This document shows, in pieces, positions 35,487 through 43,612 of a stretch of 64,000 nucleotides of DNA. Location of the stretch: assembly GCF_900696085.1 (NCBI RefSeq), contig NZ_CAADFC020000029.1:124001-188000 (forward strand), in the 5' to 3' direction. Every line of letters starts with the position of its first letter. Within the stretch, counting starts at the first letter, position 1. The position numbers and the translations under genes were made by a program. The notes below the pieces were generated by a model. It was not told where the DNA came from. It searched no databases and saw only the letters and a program-made list of their open reading frames with translations. Origin of the DNA: Bradyrhizobium ivorense. GTDB lineage: Bacteria > Pseudomonadota > Alphaproteobacteria > Rhizobiales > Xanthobacteraceae.

Positions 35487-35731
35487 GTCTTGCGCGGGGA
35501 CCACTAACAAGCGAGACCACTGCGTTGAAGCACGCGACCGCCCAGAACAGGGCTTCAACCACGAGTTTGGAATTAGTATTTGTCTAGCCAGATCCAGATT
35601 GTCGCACCAGCGATCGCGATCATGCCTCGCGCGCTCCGCGCAGCGCGATGCGTCGATCATGTCGCCGGTCTGTCAACATGCAGTTGCCGATTCTGGTGTA
35701 TGATTCGGCAAGCAACGCAGGAGAACGCCGC

Positions 35732-36565
35732 GTGAAACTGTCCCATGCCGATGCGGTGACCATCGGAAACATTCTTGCCGAGGCCGGCGTCGCCGAAATC
35801 ATGCCGCGGTTCCGCCGGGTGCGGGAGATCGAGGTGCGCACCAAGACCTCCGCCTTCGATGTCGTCACCGAGGCCGACGAGGCCGCCGAGCAGGCGATCT
35901 CGGCGGCGCTGCTGCGCGCCTTTCCCGGCGCCGTCGTGATCGGCGAGGAGGGCACCTCGCGTGATCCGTCTGCGCTCGACCAGGTCGGAACCGCGGAGCT
36001 CGCCTTCATCATCGACCCGATCGACGGCACGCGAAACTTTACCTCCGGCCTGCCGCTGTTCGGCACCATGGTCGCCGCCACCATGCGGGGCGAGATCGTG
36101 TTCGGCGCGATCCACGATCCGGTTTGCAGCGACACCGCATTCGCGCTGCGCGGCGAGGGCGCCTGGCTCGCGCTGCCGGACGGCAAGCGCCATGACCTGA
36201 AGGTCGCGCCAAGCGTACCGGTGAAGCAGATGGATGCGATCATCGGCATCAACTTCCTGCCCGAACATCTGCGGGCGGTGGTGGCCGGCAATGTCGCAAA
36301 GCTCGGCATGAGCGCGTGGCTGCGCTGCGCCGCGCATGAATACCGGATGGCGGCGTCGGGTCATTGCCACTTGCTGTTCTACAACAAGCTGATGCCGTGG
36401 GATCACGCCGCCGGTTGGCTGCTGCATCGCGAGGCCGGCGGCTACAGCGCCCATTTCGACGGCTCGCCGTACCGGCCGGTCAACCTGACCGGCGGCCTGC
36501 TATGCGCGCCGGATGAAGCAAGCTGGCACGCGGCGCGGCAGGCGATCTTGACGGCGGGCGGATAA
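35732..36565 (+). CDS. Inositol-monophosphatase-family phosphatase
   Basis: A 277-residue Mg-dependent, Li-sensitive-type phosphatase. The metal site residues are in VIGEEGTSRD and the signature IIDPIDGTRNFTSGLPLFG, near residue 93. The C-terminal motif KLMPWDHAAGWLLHREAGG carries the third acidic ligand. Substrates in this family include inositol phosphates, histidinol phosphate, PAP and sugar bisphosphates, and the sequence does not choose between them. I set the start at GTG 35732 because CAGGAG lies eight bases upstream; in-frame codons further upstream lack a ribosome site. Its neighbours give no pathway hint. Confidence 0.87.
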   Translation: MKLSHADAVTIGNILAEAGVAEIMPRFRRVREIEVRTKTSAFDVVTEADEAAEQAISAALLRAFPGAVVIGEEGTSRDPSALDQVGTAELAFIIDPIDGTRNFTSGLPLFGTMVAATMRGEIVFGAIHDPVCSDTAFALRGEGAWLALPDGKRHDLKVAPSVPVKQMDAIIGINFLPEHLRAVVAGNVAKLGMSAWLRCAAHEYRMAASGHCHLLFYNKLMPWDHAAGWLLHREAGGYSAHFDGSPYRPVNLTGGLLCAPDEASWHAARQAILTAGG

Positions 36566-36636
36566 GCGCTTTGGCGGGACGACGCACCGCTGTTAGACCC
36601 GTCGTCCCCGCGCAAAGGCTTCGCCTTTGTCGCTGG

Positions 36637-36733
36637 AGGTGCGAGCCCTTGCGAGCCTCGAAGGATCGACGGCCACCAGCCGGGCCGATTCATCCTTCGA
36701 GGCTCGCCGAAGAGGCGAGCACCTCAGGATGAC
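36637..36733. repeat. Palindromic repeat, GTCATCCTGAGGTGCGAGC family
   Basis: Shares AGGTGCGAGC, GCGAGCCTCGAAGGAT and CACCTCAGGATGAC with the elements at 1591 and 6214-6734, and folds on itself. It is one of three repeats filling the 430-base gap after the phosphatase gene; I see no gene there. Confidence 0.8.
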
Positions 36734-36779
36734 GGGGCTGGTGTTGGTCTGATGCAAGCGTCAAACAGCTTGTTCAGTC

Positions 36780-36881
36780 GTCATCACCCCGCGAAGGCGG
36801 GTGATCCAGTATTCCAGAGACGGCAGTGCTGAATCGAGAGGCCGCGGCGTACTGGATCGCCTGGTCGAGCCGGGCGATGAC
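36780..36881 (+). repeat. Diverged copy of the 103-bp palindromic repeat
   Basis: Starts GTCATCACCCCGCGAAGGCG and ends GGTCGAGCCGGGCGATGAC, with the conserved GATCCAGTATTCCAGAGACG and CGCGGCGTACTGGATCGCC inside. It is less similar to the other copies than they are to each other, so probably older. Confidence 0.8.
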
Positions 36882-36904
36882 AGTTGTGGATGGGGACGCA
36901 GCGC

Positions 36905-36992
36905 GTAGCCCGGATGGAGCGAAGCGCAATCCGGGGCCGCTGTGTCAGCGGACGAACCTGCCCCGGATTTCGCTGCGCTTCATCCGGGCTAC
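36905..36992. repeat. Inverted repeat GTAGCCCGGATGGAGCGAAG...CTTCATCCGGGCTAC
   Basis: Outer arms GTAGCCCGGATG and CATCCGGGCTAC are perfectly complementary; inner arms AGCGAAGCGCAATCCGGG and CCCGGATTTCGCTGCGCT nearly so. It is a third, distinct intergenic repeat family, six bases before the 3' end of the glycosyltransferase gene. Confidence 0.85.
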
Positions 36993-36998
36993 AAATGC

Positions 36999-38282
36999 TC
37001 AGAACTGCGGCAAGTGCCTGATGCGCCTCACGACCAGCGCAATCAGTGCCGCGATCGCGAACGGCCCGAGCGGAATGCCGTTGGCGCCGGCGGGCACCAT
37101 GGCGAATGGCGTCAGATAGAGCGCGGCGAGCGTCAGCCGCTCATAGGGCAGCCAACCCTGAGTAAGCGCCTGCGCGGCCAGCCAGGCGCCGGGGATCGCC
37201 AAAATCACCAGCTCGTAATTGCCGAAGAACGGCACGCACAGGCCGGTCACCGCCACCATCAGCGCGATCTCGGCGGCGCCGCCCGGCCGCGTTCGCAAGA
37301 TGACGGCGAGAACGGCGACGGCGATTGCGGCCGCGCCCAACTGAACGATCCAGGCGAGATCGCTCGATCCGCCGAGCAGCCGGATCGCGGCGTAGGGGCT
37401 GGCGAACTTTTCGAAGCCGGGCGCACCGCCGATGTTCCAGGCGCTGGCCTCGGGCAGCGCACGGATGAATCCGATCCACGCGTCGATGCCGAACAAGGCG
37501 GTGGCGATTGCCATCAGCGTCAACGTGGTAACCACCGCAGCGGCAAGCGCGCGCCATCGTCGGGTCACGACCAGCACCAGCGGCGCGAGCAGCGCGATCT
37601 GCGGCTTGTAGGTGAGGCAGCCGATCAGCGCGCCGGCGACGATCGGGTAGCGATCCAGCGCCATGGCCGATCCGCCGAGCAGCGCCGTGGAGAACAGCGA
37701 GTTCTGGCCGAACAGCGCGCACACCCAAGCGGCGGGAAACGCCAGCGCGGGAACGACGGAGCCGCCCCTGAGCAGAGCCCTGACCGCGGCGGCATAGGCG
37801 GCGGCGGTGGCAGTGATCCAAACCGCCGCGGCGGCTGCGAAGGGAAGAAGCGCGAACGGCAGCCAGATCAGCAACGCGGTCGGCGGATAGAAGAACGGCG
37901 CATAGTTCTTCTGGCCGAGCAGCGCGGCCACTGCCGCGCGGGCCGCCTCGCCATAGGCATCGGCGGCGCGGCCTTCGAGCGCAAGGTGCGCCGCGGTCCA
38001 GAACGCCGCAAAGTCGTGGCCGACATCCATCGTCGGCGCGGTCCACGGGATGCTCGCGACGAAGCCGATCAAGAGGACCAGGAACACGCGGGTGAAGGCG
38101 GTGACGCGGTCATGCGTCAGCCAATCGGCATCGCGCAACGCGGCGGACCATAGGGAGCGAGGCGGACGCCGGGCGGCCTGCGCTTCGCCGGTGACCGGCC
38201 GACGATCGTCCGGCGACGCATCGTCGGCGAAGGCCAGCGAGTGCCCCTCGAGCCCGAACTTCTGCGACATCGGCCGCTTCAT
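36999..38282 (-). CDS. GT87-like (DUF2029) membrane glycosyltransferase
   Basis: A 427-residue polytopic membrane protein. After a roughly 60-residue cytoplasmic N-terminus there are about ten hydrophobic helices. The loop after the first helix carries MDVGHDFAAFWTAAHLALEG, the Asp-containing loop typical of GT-C enzymes of the GT87 family that use polyprenyl-phosphate sugars. YPPTALLIWLPFALLPF and YKPQIALLAPLVL fit the family pattern too. Acceptor and sugar are unknown. ATG 38282 is chosen over 38300. No glycan genes are adjacent, so its pathway cannot be named. Confidence 0.82.
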   Translation of the reverse strand: MKRPMSQKFGLEGHSLAFADDASPDDRRPVTGEAQAARRPPRSLWSAALRDADWLTHDRVTAFTRVFLVLLIGFVASIPWTAPTMDVGHDFAAFWTAAHLALEGRAADAYGEAARAAVAALLGQKNYAPFFYPPTALLIWLPFALLPFAAAAAVWITATAAAYAAAVRALLRGGSVVPALAFPAAWVCALFGQNSLFSTALLGGSAMALDRYPIVAGALIGCLTYKPQIALLAPLVLVVTRRWRALAAAVVTTLTLMAIATALFGIDAWIGFIRALPEASAWNIGGAPGFEKFASPYAAIRLLGGSSDLAWIVQLGAAAIAVAVLAVILRTRPGGAAEIALMVAVTGLCVPFFGNYELVILAIPGAWLAAQALTQGWLPYERLTLAALYLTPFAMVPAGANGIPLGPFAIAALIALVVRRIRHLPQF

Positions 38283-38423
38283 CCCAATTGCGTCGTGCAC
38301 GACAAGAGATTTGGATCAAATCGTTGAAGGTTGCGTAAAGCAGGTCGTTTCAATTCGGCAGGGACAGGCGTCCCTTCAGGCAGCTCATGGTAAAGGAACT
38401 CGTAACGCCGGACCTGTCGCGAC

Positions 38424-38632
38424 CTCCTCTTCACCTCGCCCCGCGTGCGGGGAGAGGCATAGGCCGCCTTTGGCGGCCGTCCCTGAGAACGCCGAGGCAA
38501 AGCCTCGGCTACGACGCATCGCTAGATGCGTTCCGGGTGAGGGGGAGTCTCCGCGAGCGCAGCTATCGCCGTCCATGCGGAGACAGCCTCTCACCCCAAC
38601 CCTTTCCCCGTGAAGAACGGGGAGAGGGAGCG
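38424..38632. repeat. Repeat-rich intergenic block with two short hairpins
   Basis: The block runs from CTCCTCTTCACCTCGCC through the hairpin CCCCGC-GT-GCGGGG (38439-38452) to a second hairpin CCCCGTGAAGAACGGGG ending near 38632. Internal short hairpins include GGCCGCCTTTGGCGGCC and CGAGGCAAAGCCTCG. It has the look of a compound intergenic repeat common in alphaproteobacteria. No gene is supported between 38283 and 38658. Confidence 0.7.
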
Positions 38633-38658
38633 CAGTGCCGTCGCCGCAAAAATCAGCG

Positions 38659-39588
38659 CTACCGCCGCGATGCGCTCAAAAACAGCGGACGAAAAATGTC
38701 CAAAAATCCGGTCGCCGCCGGCGTCAGCGGGCGGTTCTTTTGCCGCAGGATGCCGATCCGGCGCACCAGAGGCGGCGAGACCAGCCGCTTGACCACGACG
38801 CCGCGCGGCGCGCGCCGCGGCAGCGCCGAGGCCGGAACGATCGAGATCCCGACATTGGCGCCGACGAAATCGTACAGCGTGCCGAACTGCTCGACGATCG
38901 TGCTGTGCTTGAGCACGAGGCCGTTGGCGGTCGCGACACTGTCGATCTGCTTGCGCAGGCCCGAGCCGGTCGGCAGCGACACGAACACCTCGTTGCGCAG
39001 CTCGCGCAGGCTGAGTGTCGCCTTGTTGCGCAGCGGATGCCGCGACGGCAGGATTGCGAAGCAGGACTCCTCCACCGCGTCGTCGCTGACGACCTCCTCG
39101 CCGAGCGCGGTGACGTTGCCGATGCCGAAATCGGCAAGCCCGCTGCGCACGTCCTCATAGACTTCGCTGCCGAGGCCTTCGCGCAGGTGAATCTCGACGC
39201 CCGGATGCGCCTTCCGGTATTTCAGCACGGCCTCCGGCACCACGTGATGGGTGAGTGACAGCAAGCAGGAGATGATCAGGCGTCCCTTGATCTGGCCGCC
39301 GAGCGCGCGGGCGTTGTCGACCTGGGTGCCGAGATCGGCGAGCAGGCGCTGCGTCGATGCGGTGAACTCGCGGCCCGGCGCGGTGAGGATCACGTTGCGC
39401 GTCGAGCGAAGGAACAGCGAGACGCCAAGCTGTCGCTCGAGCTGCAGCACCAGGCGGCTGACCGCCGATTGCGTCATGCCGAGATCGGCGGCCGCAGCGG
39501 TGAAGCTGCCATAGAGCGCCACCGAATTGGCGGCGCGCAGATGTTTCAGGCTAACCTCGAACTGGCGCGGGCGACGCTCTCGCATCAT
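38659..39588 (-). CDS. LysR-type regulator divergent from the CoA-transferase island
   Basis: A 309-residue LysR protein. The HTH is at about residues 17-60 (RAANSVALYGSFTAAAADLG then MTQSAVSRLVLQLERQLGVS), followed by the linker and an effector domain starting GRLIISCLLSLTHHVVPEAV. The domain's FVSLPTGSGLRKQID matches typical co-inducer-binding LysR folds. It is divergent from the eleven-gene operon beginning at 39697 with a 108-base gap, so it probably activates that operon in response to its substrate or an intermediate. Ligand unknown. Start ATG 39588; the adjacent ATG at 39585 is equally possible. Confidence 0.88.
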   Translation of the reverse strand: MMRERRPRQFEVSLKHLRAANSVALYGSFTAAAADLGMTQSAVSRLVLQLERQLGVSLFLRSTRNVILTAPGREFTASTQRLLADLGTQVDNARALGGQIKGRLIISCLLSLTHHVVPEAVLKYRKAHPGVEIHLREGLGSEVYEDVRSGLADFGIGNVTALGEEVVSDDAVEESCFAILPSRHPLRNKATLSLRELRNEVFVSLPTGSGLRKQIDSVATANGLVLKHSTIVEQFGTLYDFVGANVGISIVPASALPRRAPRGVVVKRLVSPPLVRRIGILRQKNRPLTPAATGFLDIFRPLFLSASRR

Positions 39589-39696
39589 TCATTCCATTTC
39601 TGCATCAATTATCCAGATCGGAAAATATTTGACCTATATCGCCGCGAGGTCAACGATCAAACGCAGCAGGAATCGAGATGCGGGAAGGAATGCCGG

Positions 39697-40953
39697 ATGA
39701 CCGCCACCCGGACGGGGACGAAACAGGGCGCGCTGCACGGCGTCCGGGTGCTGGACCTGACGCGGTTCTATTCCGGTCCGTTCGCGACGTTGATGCTGGC
39801 CGGCTTCGGCGCCGAGGTCATCCGCATCGATAGTCCGGAGCAGGGCGATCCCACCATGACCGGCCCGCCGTTTCTCGGCAAGGACGGGGTGTCGCTCGAC
39901 CGCCAGCACGACAGCGATCTCGGCCTCGCCTATCTCAAGCGCTGCCGCGACAAGAAATCGATCACGCTGAACATGCGCTCGGTTGAAGGCATGGAGCTGT
40001 TCCATGCGCTGCTGCGCAAGTCCGACATCCTGGTCGAGAATTTGCGACCCGGCGCCGCCGAGCGCCTCGGCATCGACTATGCGGCGAACCGGCAGGTCAA
40101 TCCCGCGATCGTGCATTGCGCGCTGACCGGCTACGGCTCGACCGGCGCCGACCGTCGGCTCAAGGCCTACGATCTGATGATCCAGGCGGCGAGCGGCCTG
40201 ATGTCGATCACCGGCGCGCCGGACGGTGGCCCGAGCAAGGCGGGCACTGCGCTCGCCGATGGCATCACCGGCGCCTTCGCCGTCTCCGGCATTTTGGCGG
40301 CGCTGACCGAGCAGCGCATCTCGGGTCAGGGCCAGTTCGTCGACGTCGCGATGTCCGACTGCCTGTTGTCGCTGGTGCTCGACGAGCCGCTGGACTGCTA
40401 TCCGCAGATGGGCATGGCGCCGCGGCAGGGCAACCGCATCATGCGGTTTTCGCCGTTCAACACCTATCCCACCCGCGACGGCGCGATCGCGCTGGGTGCG
40501 GCCACCAACGAGGACTGGCTGCTGCTGCTGCGGGTGATCGATAGGCTCGATCTCGCCAGCGACGAAAAATTCATGAACACTGGCTGGCGCGTCAGCAACA
40601 ACGCGGTGATCGACGCCATCGTCACCGAGTGGTCGCGCGGCCGCACCACGGCGGAGGCGATCGAGGCGCTCAACAAGGGCGACGTCGCCGCGAGCCCGAT
40701 CCGCGATATCGACGACATCCTGGCCTGGGAGCATCTCGGCGCGCGCGACATGCTGCAGGCCGTGGCGCATCCGACCGAGGCGCTGGAGCAACGCGTCATC
40801 GGCGCCGGCTTCCCGATCAAGATGGGGCGCACCCACAAGGGCTATACCGCGCCGGCGCCGACGCTCGGCCAGAACAACGCGGAGGTCTATGGCGGCCTGC
40901 TCGGCCTCTCCGGTGCGCGGATCGCGGAGCTGAAGGCGCGGCAGGTCATCTGA
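39697..40953 (+). CDS. Family III CoA-transferase (CaiB/BaiF/Frc type), copy 1
   Basis: A 418-residue enzyme that would move CoA from a donor thioester to an organic acid through an aspartyl-CoA anhydride. The catalytic Asp159 lies in RRLKAYDLMIQAASGL, and the N-terminal GVRVLDLTRFYSGPFATLML and VIRIDSPEQGDP are family signatures. The glycine loop SGQGQFVDVAMSDCLLS follows. The ATG at 39697 is in frame after GGGAAGGAA. It opens the island, and a second transferase with only family-level similarity lies at 43613, which suggests two acids or a donor/acceptor relay. Confidence 0.9.
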   Translation: MTATRTGTKQGALHGVRVLDLTRFYSGPFATLMLAGFGAEVIRIDSPEQGDPTMTGPPFLGKDGVSLDRQHDSDLGLAYLKRCRDKKSITLNMRSVEGMELFHALLRKSDILVENLRPGAAERLGIDYAANRQVNPAIVHCALTGYGSTGADRRLKAYDLMIQAASGLMSITGAPDGGPSKAGTALADGITGAFAVSGILAALTEQRISGQGQFVDVAMSDCLLSLVLDEPLDCYPQMGMAPRQGNRIMRFSPFNTYPTRDGAIALGAATNEDWLLLLRVIDRLDLASDEKFMNTGWRVSNNAVIDAIVTEWSRGRTTAEAIEALNKGDVAASPIRDIDDILAWEHLGARDMLQAVAHPTEALEQRVIGAGFPIKMGRTHKGYTAPAPTLGQNNAEVYGGLLGLSGARIAELKARQVI

Positions 40954-41013
40954 AGCACAGAAGGCCGGCGCATGAATGCCGGCCCAGCAGCAGGGGAAAC
41001 GTCAGGGAACATC

Positions 41014-42237
41014 ATGACAGCAAGACCAACAAGAACACTTGCGGCGATCGCGCTTCTGATCGGCAGTTCGATCATCGCACCCGCCGCGGCGGAGGACGCG
41101 CAACCGGTCAGGATCGGGGTGCTCTCCGACATGTCGGGAATGTACCGCGACATCATGAGGCCGGGGTCGGTGCTCGCCGCCAAGATGGCAGTGGAGGATT
41201 TCGGCGGCAAGGTGCTGGGACGTCCGATCGAGGTGGTGTCCGGCGATCACCAGGCGAAGCCGGACGTCGGCGCTGCGATCGTCCGCAACTGGTTCGACAA
41301 TGGCGGCGCCGACGCCATCGTCGACATCGCGCAGTCGGCGGTGGCGCTCGCCGTGCAGGAACTGGCGCGCACCCGCAACAAGATCGTGATTCACGGCGTC
41401 ACCGGCTCGCCGGCGATCACCCAGCAGGCTTGCGCTGCGACCGCGTTCTCATGGTCGCTCAATGCCTATGCGATCTCGGCGCCGCTGCCGAAGCCGCTGA
41501 TCGAGCGCGGGCTCGACAGCTTCTTCTTCCTCTCCGCCGACTATTCCTTCGGCAAGGCGATGGAGGACGCCGCGGCCGGCGCGATCAAGAAGGCCGGCGG
41601 CAAGGTACTGGGCTCGGTGCGCTTCCCGCAGAACAATCCCGACTTCGGCTCGTTCCTGCTGCAGGCGCAGTCGTCGAAGGCCAAGGTGATCTGGCTGATC
41701 TCCGCGGCTGAAGACACCACGACCGCGCTGAAGCAGGCCAAGGAGTTCGGCATTGTCGAGGGCGGCCAGCACATCGTGGTGCCGCTGACCTATATCACCA
41801 ACGTGCATGCGCTCGGCATTGCCAACGTGCAGGGGCTGACCTTCGCGACGCCGTTCTACTGGGACCGCAACGACGAGACCCGCGCCTGGTCGCAGCGCTT
41901 CTTCAAGCAGCATCAGGCCATGCCGACCATGGACCAGGCCGCGGTGTATTCGGGCACGCTGCACTATCTCAAGGCCGTCGCCGCCGCGGGCAGCCTCGAC
42001 GGCCTGAAGGTCGCCGAACAGATCAGGCAGCTGCCGGTCAACGACATGTATGTCCACGACGGCGCGGTGCGCGCCGACGGCTGGCTGATGCATCCGTTCT
42101 ACATGGCGAGCATCAAGGCCCCGAGCGACGTCAAGAAGCCCTGGGACTACTACACCATCGAGAAGGTCATTCCGGCAGCCGAGGCGGCACAGCCGCTGTC
42201 GGAGAGCCAGTGCCCGCTCGTCGCTCAATCGCGATGA
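41014..42237 (+). CDS. LivK-type ABC substrate-binding protein (orphan, island)
   Basis: A 407-residue periplasmic binding protein. The signal peptide ends near residue 28 (APAAAEDAQ), and PVRIGVLSDMSGMYRDIMRP begins the type I fold. SADYSFGKAMEDAAAGAIKK and YYTIEKVIP near the C-terminus match bacterial Leu/aromatic/amide-binding homologues. No LivHMGF-type permease or ATPase genes are adjacent; the only local transporter is of the polyamine type, which has its own binding protein. It may feed a distant transporter. GGGAACATC lies before the ATG at 41014. Confidence 0.88.
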   Translation: MTARPTRTLAAIALLIGSSIIAPAAAEDAQPVRIGVLSDMSGMYRDIMRPGSVLAAKMAVEDFGGKVLGRPIEVVSGDHQAKPDVGAAIVRNWFDNGGADAIVDIAQSAVALAVQELARTRNKIVIHGVTGSPAITQQACAATAFSWSLNAYAISAPLPKPLIERGLDSFFFLSADYSFGKAMEDAAAGAIKKAGGKVLGSVRFPQNNPDFGSFLLQAQSSKAKVIWLISAAEDTTTALKQAKEFGIVEGGQHIVVPLTYITNVHALGIANVQGLTFATPFYWDRNDETRAWSQRFFKQHQAMPTMDQAAVYSGTLHYLKAVAAAGSLDGLKVAEQIRQLPVNDMYVHDGAVRADGWLMHPFYMASIKAPSDVKKPWDYYTIEKVIPAAEAAQPLSESQCPLVAQSR

Positions 42238-42254
42238 GATCAAAAGGAGAGACC

Positions 42255-42872
42255 ATGCCCCGCGAAATCCTGAAAATGTATTCAGACTACAAAAGCCCCT
42301 ATGCCTGGCTGGCGTTCGATCCGGTGTTCGAGCTGGAGAACAAATACGACATTAAGGTGCAGTGGCGGCCGTTCCAGCTGCGCATCAAGGGCTCGGGCCA
42401 GCGCAGCGTCTATTCGGAATACAAGGTCAAGTATTCCTACATGGATGCGCGGCGCACCGCCAACGAGCGCGGCGACAAGAAGATCATCCGCGGCCCGCTG
42501 AAGATCTACGACACCGCGCCGGCGCTGATCGGCGGCCTGTTCGCGGAGAAGCAGGGCCGGCTGGTCGAATACAGCCGTCTGGTCTACGAGCTGTTCTTCC
42601 GCCGCGAGCTCGCCATCGACGAGGCCGATGCGATGCAGCGCTTCATCGAGTCGCTCGGCATGTCCGGCGCCGACTACCGCGCCTATCTCGAGGGCGACGG
42701 CCAGCGCGAATATCAGGAGGCGCAGCAGGAGAGCCAGCAGGACCAGATTTTTGGCGTGCCGATCTGCGTGTTCCGCGGCGAGCAGTTCTGGGGCAACGAC
42801 CGGGTGCCGATGCTGGAGGGGCGGCTCAAGCAGGCCGGTCTTGCGCTCGCTCGCGAAAAGCAGCCGGCCTGA
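42255..42872 (+). CDS. 2-hydroxychromene-2-carboxylate isomerase/DsbA-like protein
   Basis: A 205-residue thioredoxin-fold protein with an inserted helical domain. The N-terminal motif MYSDYKSPYAWLAFDP has the Ser of the SPYAYL signature used by GSH-dependent HCCA isomerases and kappa-class GSTs, in place of a CxxC. The C-terminal QDQIFGVPICVFRGEQFWGN is the conserved cis-proline and substrate region. It probably binds glutathione and isomerises or transfers an organic intermediate; the natural substrate is unknown. AAAGGAG precedes the ATG. A GST gene follows 16 bases downstream, which strengthens a glutathione-linked step. Confidence 0.85.
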   Translation: MPREILKMYSDYKSPYAWLAFDPVFELENKYDIKVQWRPFQLRIKGSGQRSVYSEYKVKYSYMDARRTANERGDKKIIRGPLKIYDTAPALIGGLFAEKQGRLVEYSRLVYELFFRRELAIDEADAMQRFIESLGMSGADYRAYLEGDGQREYQEAQQESQQDQIFGVPICVFRGEQFWGNDRVPMLEGRLKQAGLALAREKQPA

Positions 42873-42888
42873 CGCCGCGGAGGTTTTG

Positions 42889-43590
42889 ATGATCGATCTC
42901 CACTTCGCGCCGACGCCGAACGGCTGGAAGGTCTCGATCATGCTCGAGGAGTGCGAGTTGCCTTACACCGTCGTGCCCGTGAACATCACGCGCGGCGACC
43001 AGTTCAAGGCCGAGTTTCGCGCGCTCAATCCCAACGGGCGGATCCCTGTCATCGTCGACAGCAATCCGCCCGGCGGCGGAGCCTCCGTGACGATCTTCGA
43101 GTCCGGCGCGATTCTGCTCTACCTCGCGGAGAAGACCGGGCGGTTGTTTCCGCGCGATCTGCGCGACCGCCATCAGGTGCAGCAATGGCTGATGTGGCAG
43201 ATGAGCGCGCTCGGGCCGATGCTCGGCCAGAATGGCCATTTCTCGCTCTATGCGCCGGAGAAAATTCCGTACGCGGTCGAGCGCTACCGCAACGAGGCGC
43301 GCCGCCTCTATGGCGTGCTGAACGACCAGCTGGGCGAGACCATCTACGTCGCCGGCGACGACTACTCGATCGCCGATATCGCCTGCTTTCCCTGGGTGAT
43401 GACGCACAAGGCGCAGGGACTTTCCCTGGACGAGTTCGTGCATGTCAGGCGCTGGTTTGCCGAATTGCGCGAACGGCCGCTGCTGCAGAAGGGGCTGGCG
43501 GTCGGCCGCCGCGCTATCCGCAAGGCGCTCGACGACAAGGCGCGGGAAAATCTGTTTGGAACGCGGCCGCCGGCCGCCGCGGCGCGCTAA
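42889..43590 (+). CDS. Glutathione S-transferase, nu-class-like
   Basis: A 233-residue GST. The N-terminal thioredoxin-like domain has FAPTPNGWKVSIMLEE, the TPNG..V motif seen in YfcG/YghU nu-class enzymes, and NGRIPVIVD with the cis-proline. GSH-binding TIFESGAILLYLAEKTGRLF follows near residue 65-84. The C-terminal helical domain contains YSIADIACFPWV. Nu-class enzymes often act as disulfide reductases or in GSH-dependent cleavage. Here it sits between an HCCA-isomerase-like gene and a CoA-transferase gene, all co-directional with gaps of 16-22 bases. Start ATG 42889 follows CGGAGGT. Confidence 0.9.
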   Translation: MIDLHFAPTPNGWKVSIMLEECELPYTVVPVNITRGDQFKAEFRALNPNGRIPVIVDSNPPGGGASVTIFESGAILLYLAEKTGRLFPRDLRDRHQVQQWLMWQMSALGPMLGQNGHFSLYAPEKIPYAVERYRNEARRLYGVLNDQLGETIYVAGDDYSIADIACFPWVMTHKAQGLSLDEFVHVRRWFAELRERPLLQKGLAVGRRAIRKALDDKARENLFGTRPPAAAAR

Positions 43591-43612
43591 ACGCAACGAT
43601 AGGACAATTGAG

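Noticed and set aside
35487..35731. Looked for a Fur, RirA or Irr/ICE box upstream of the siderophore receptor.
   Set aside because: I could not see a convincing match; AT-rich bases around 35565-35580 are not a clear dyad.
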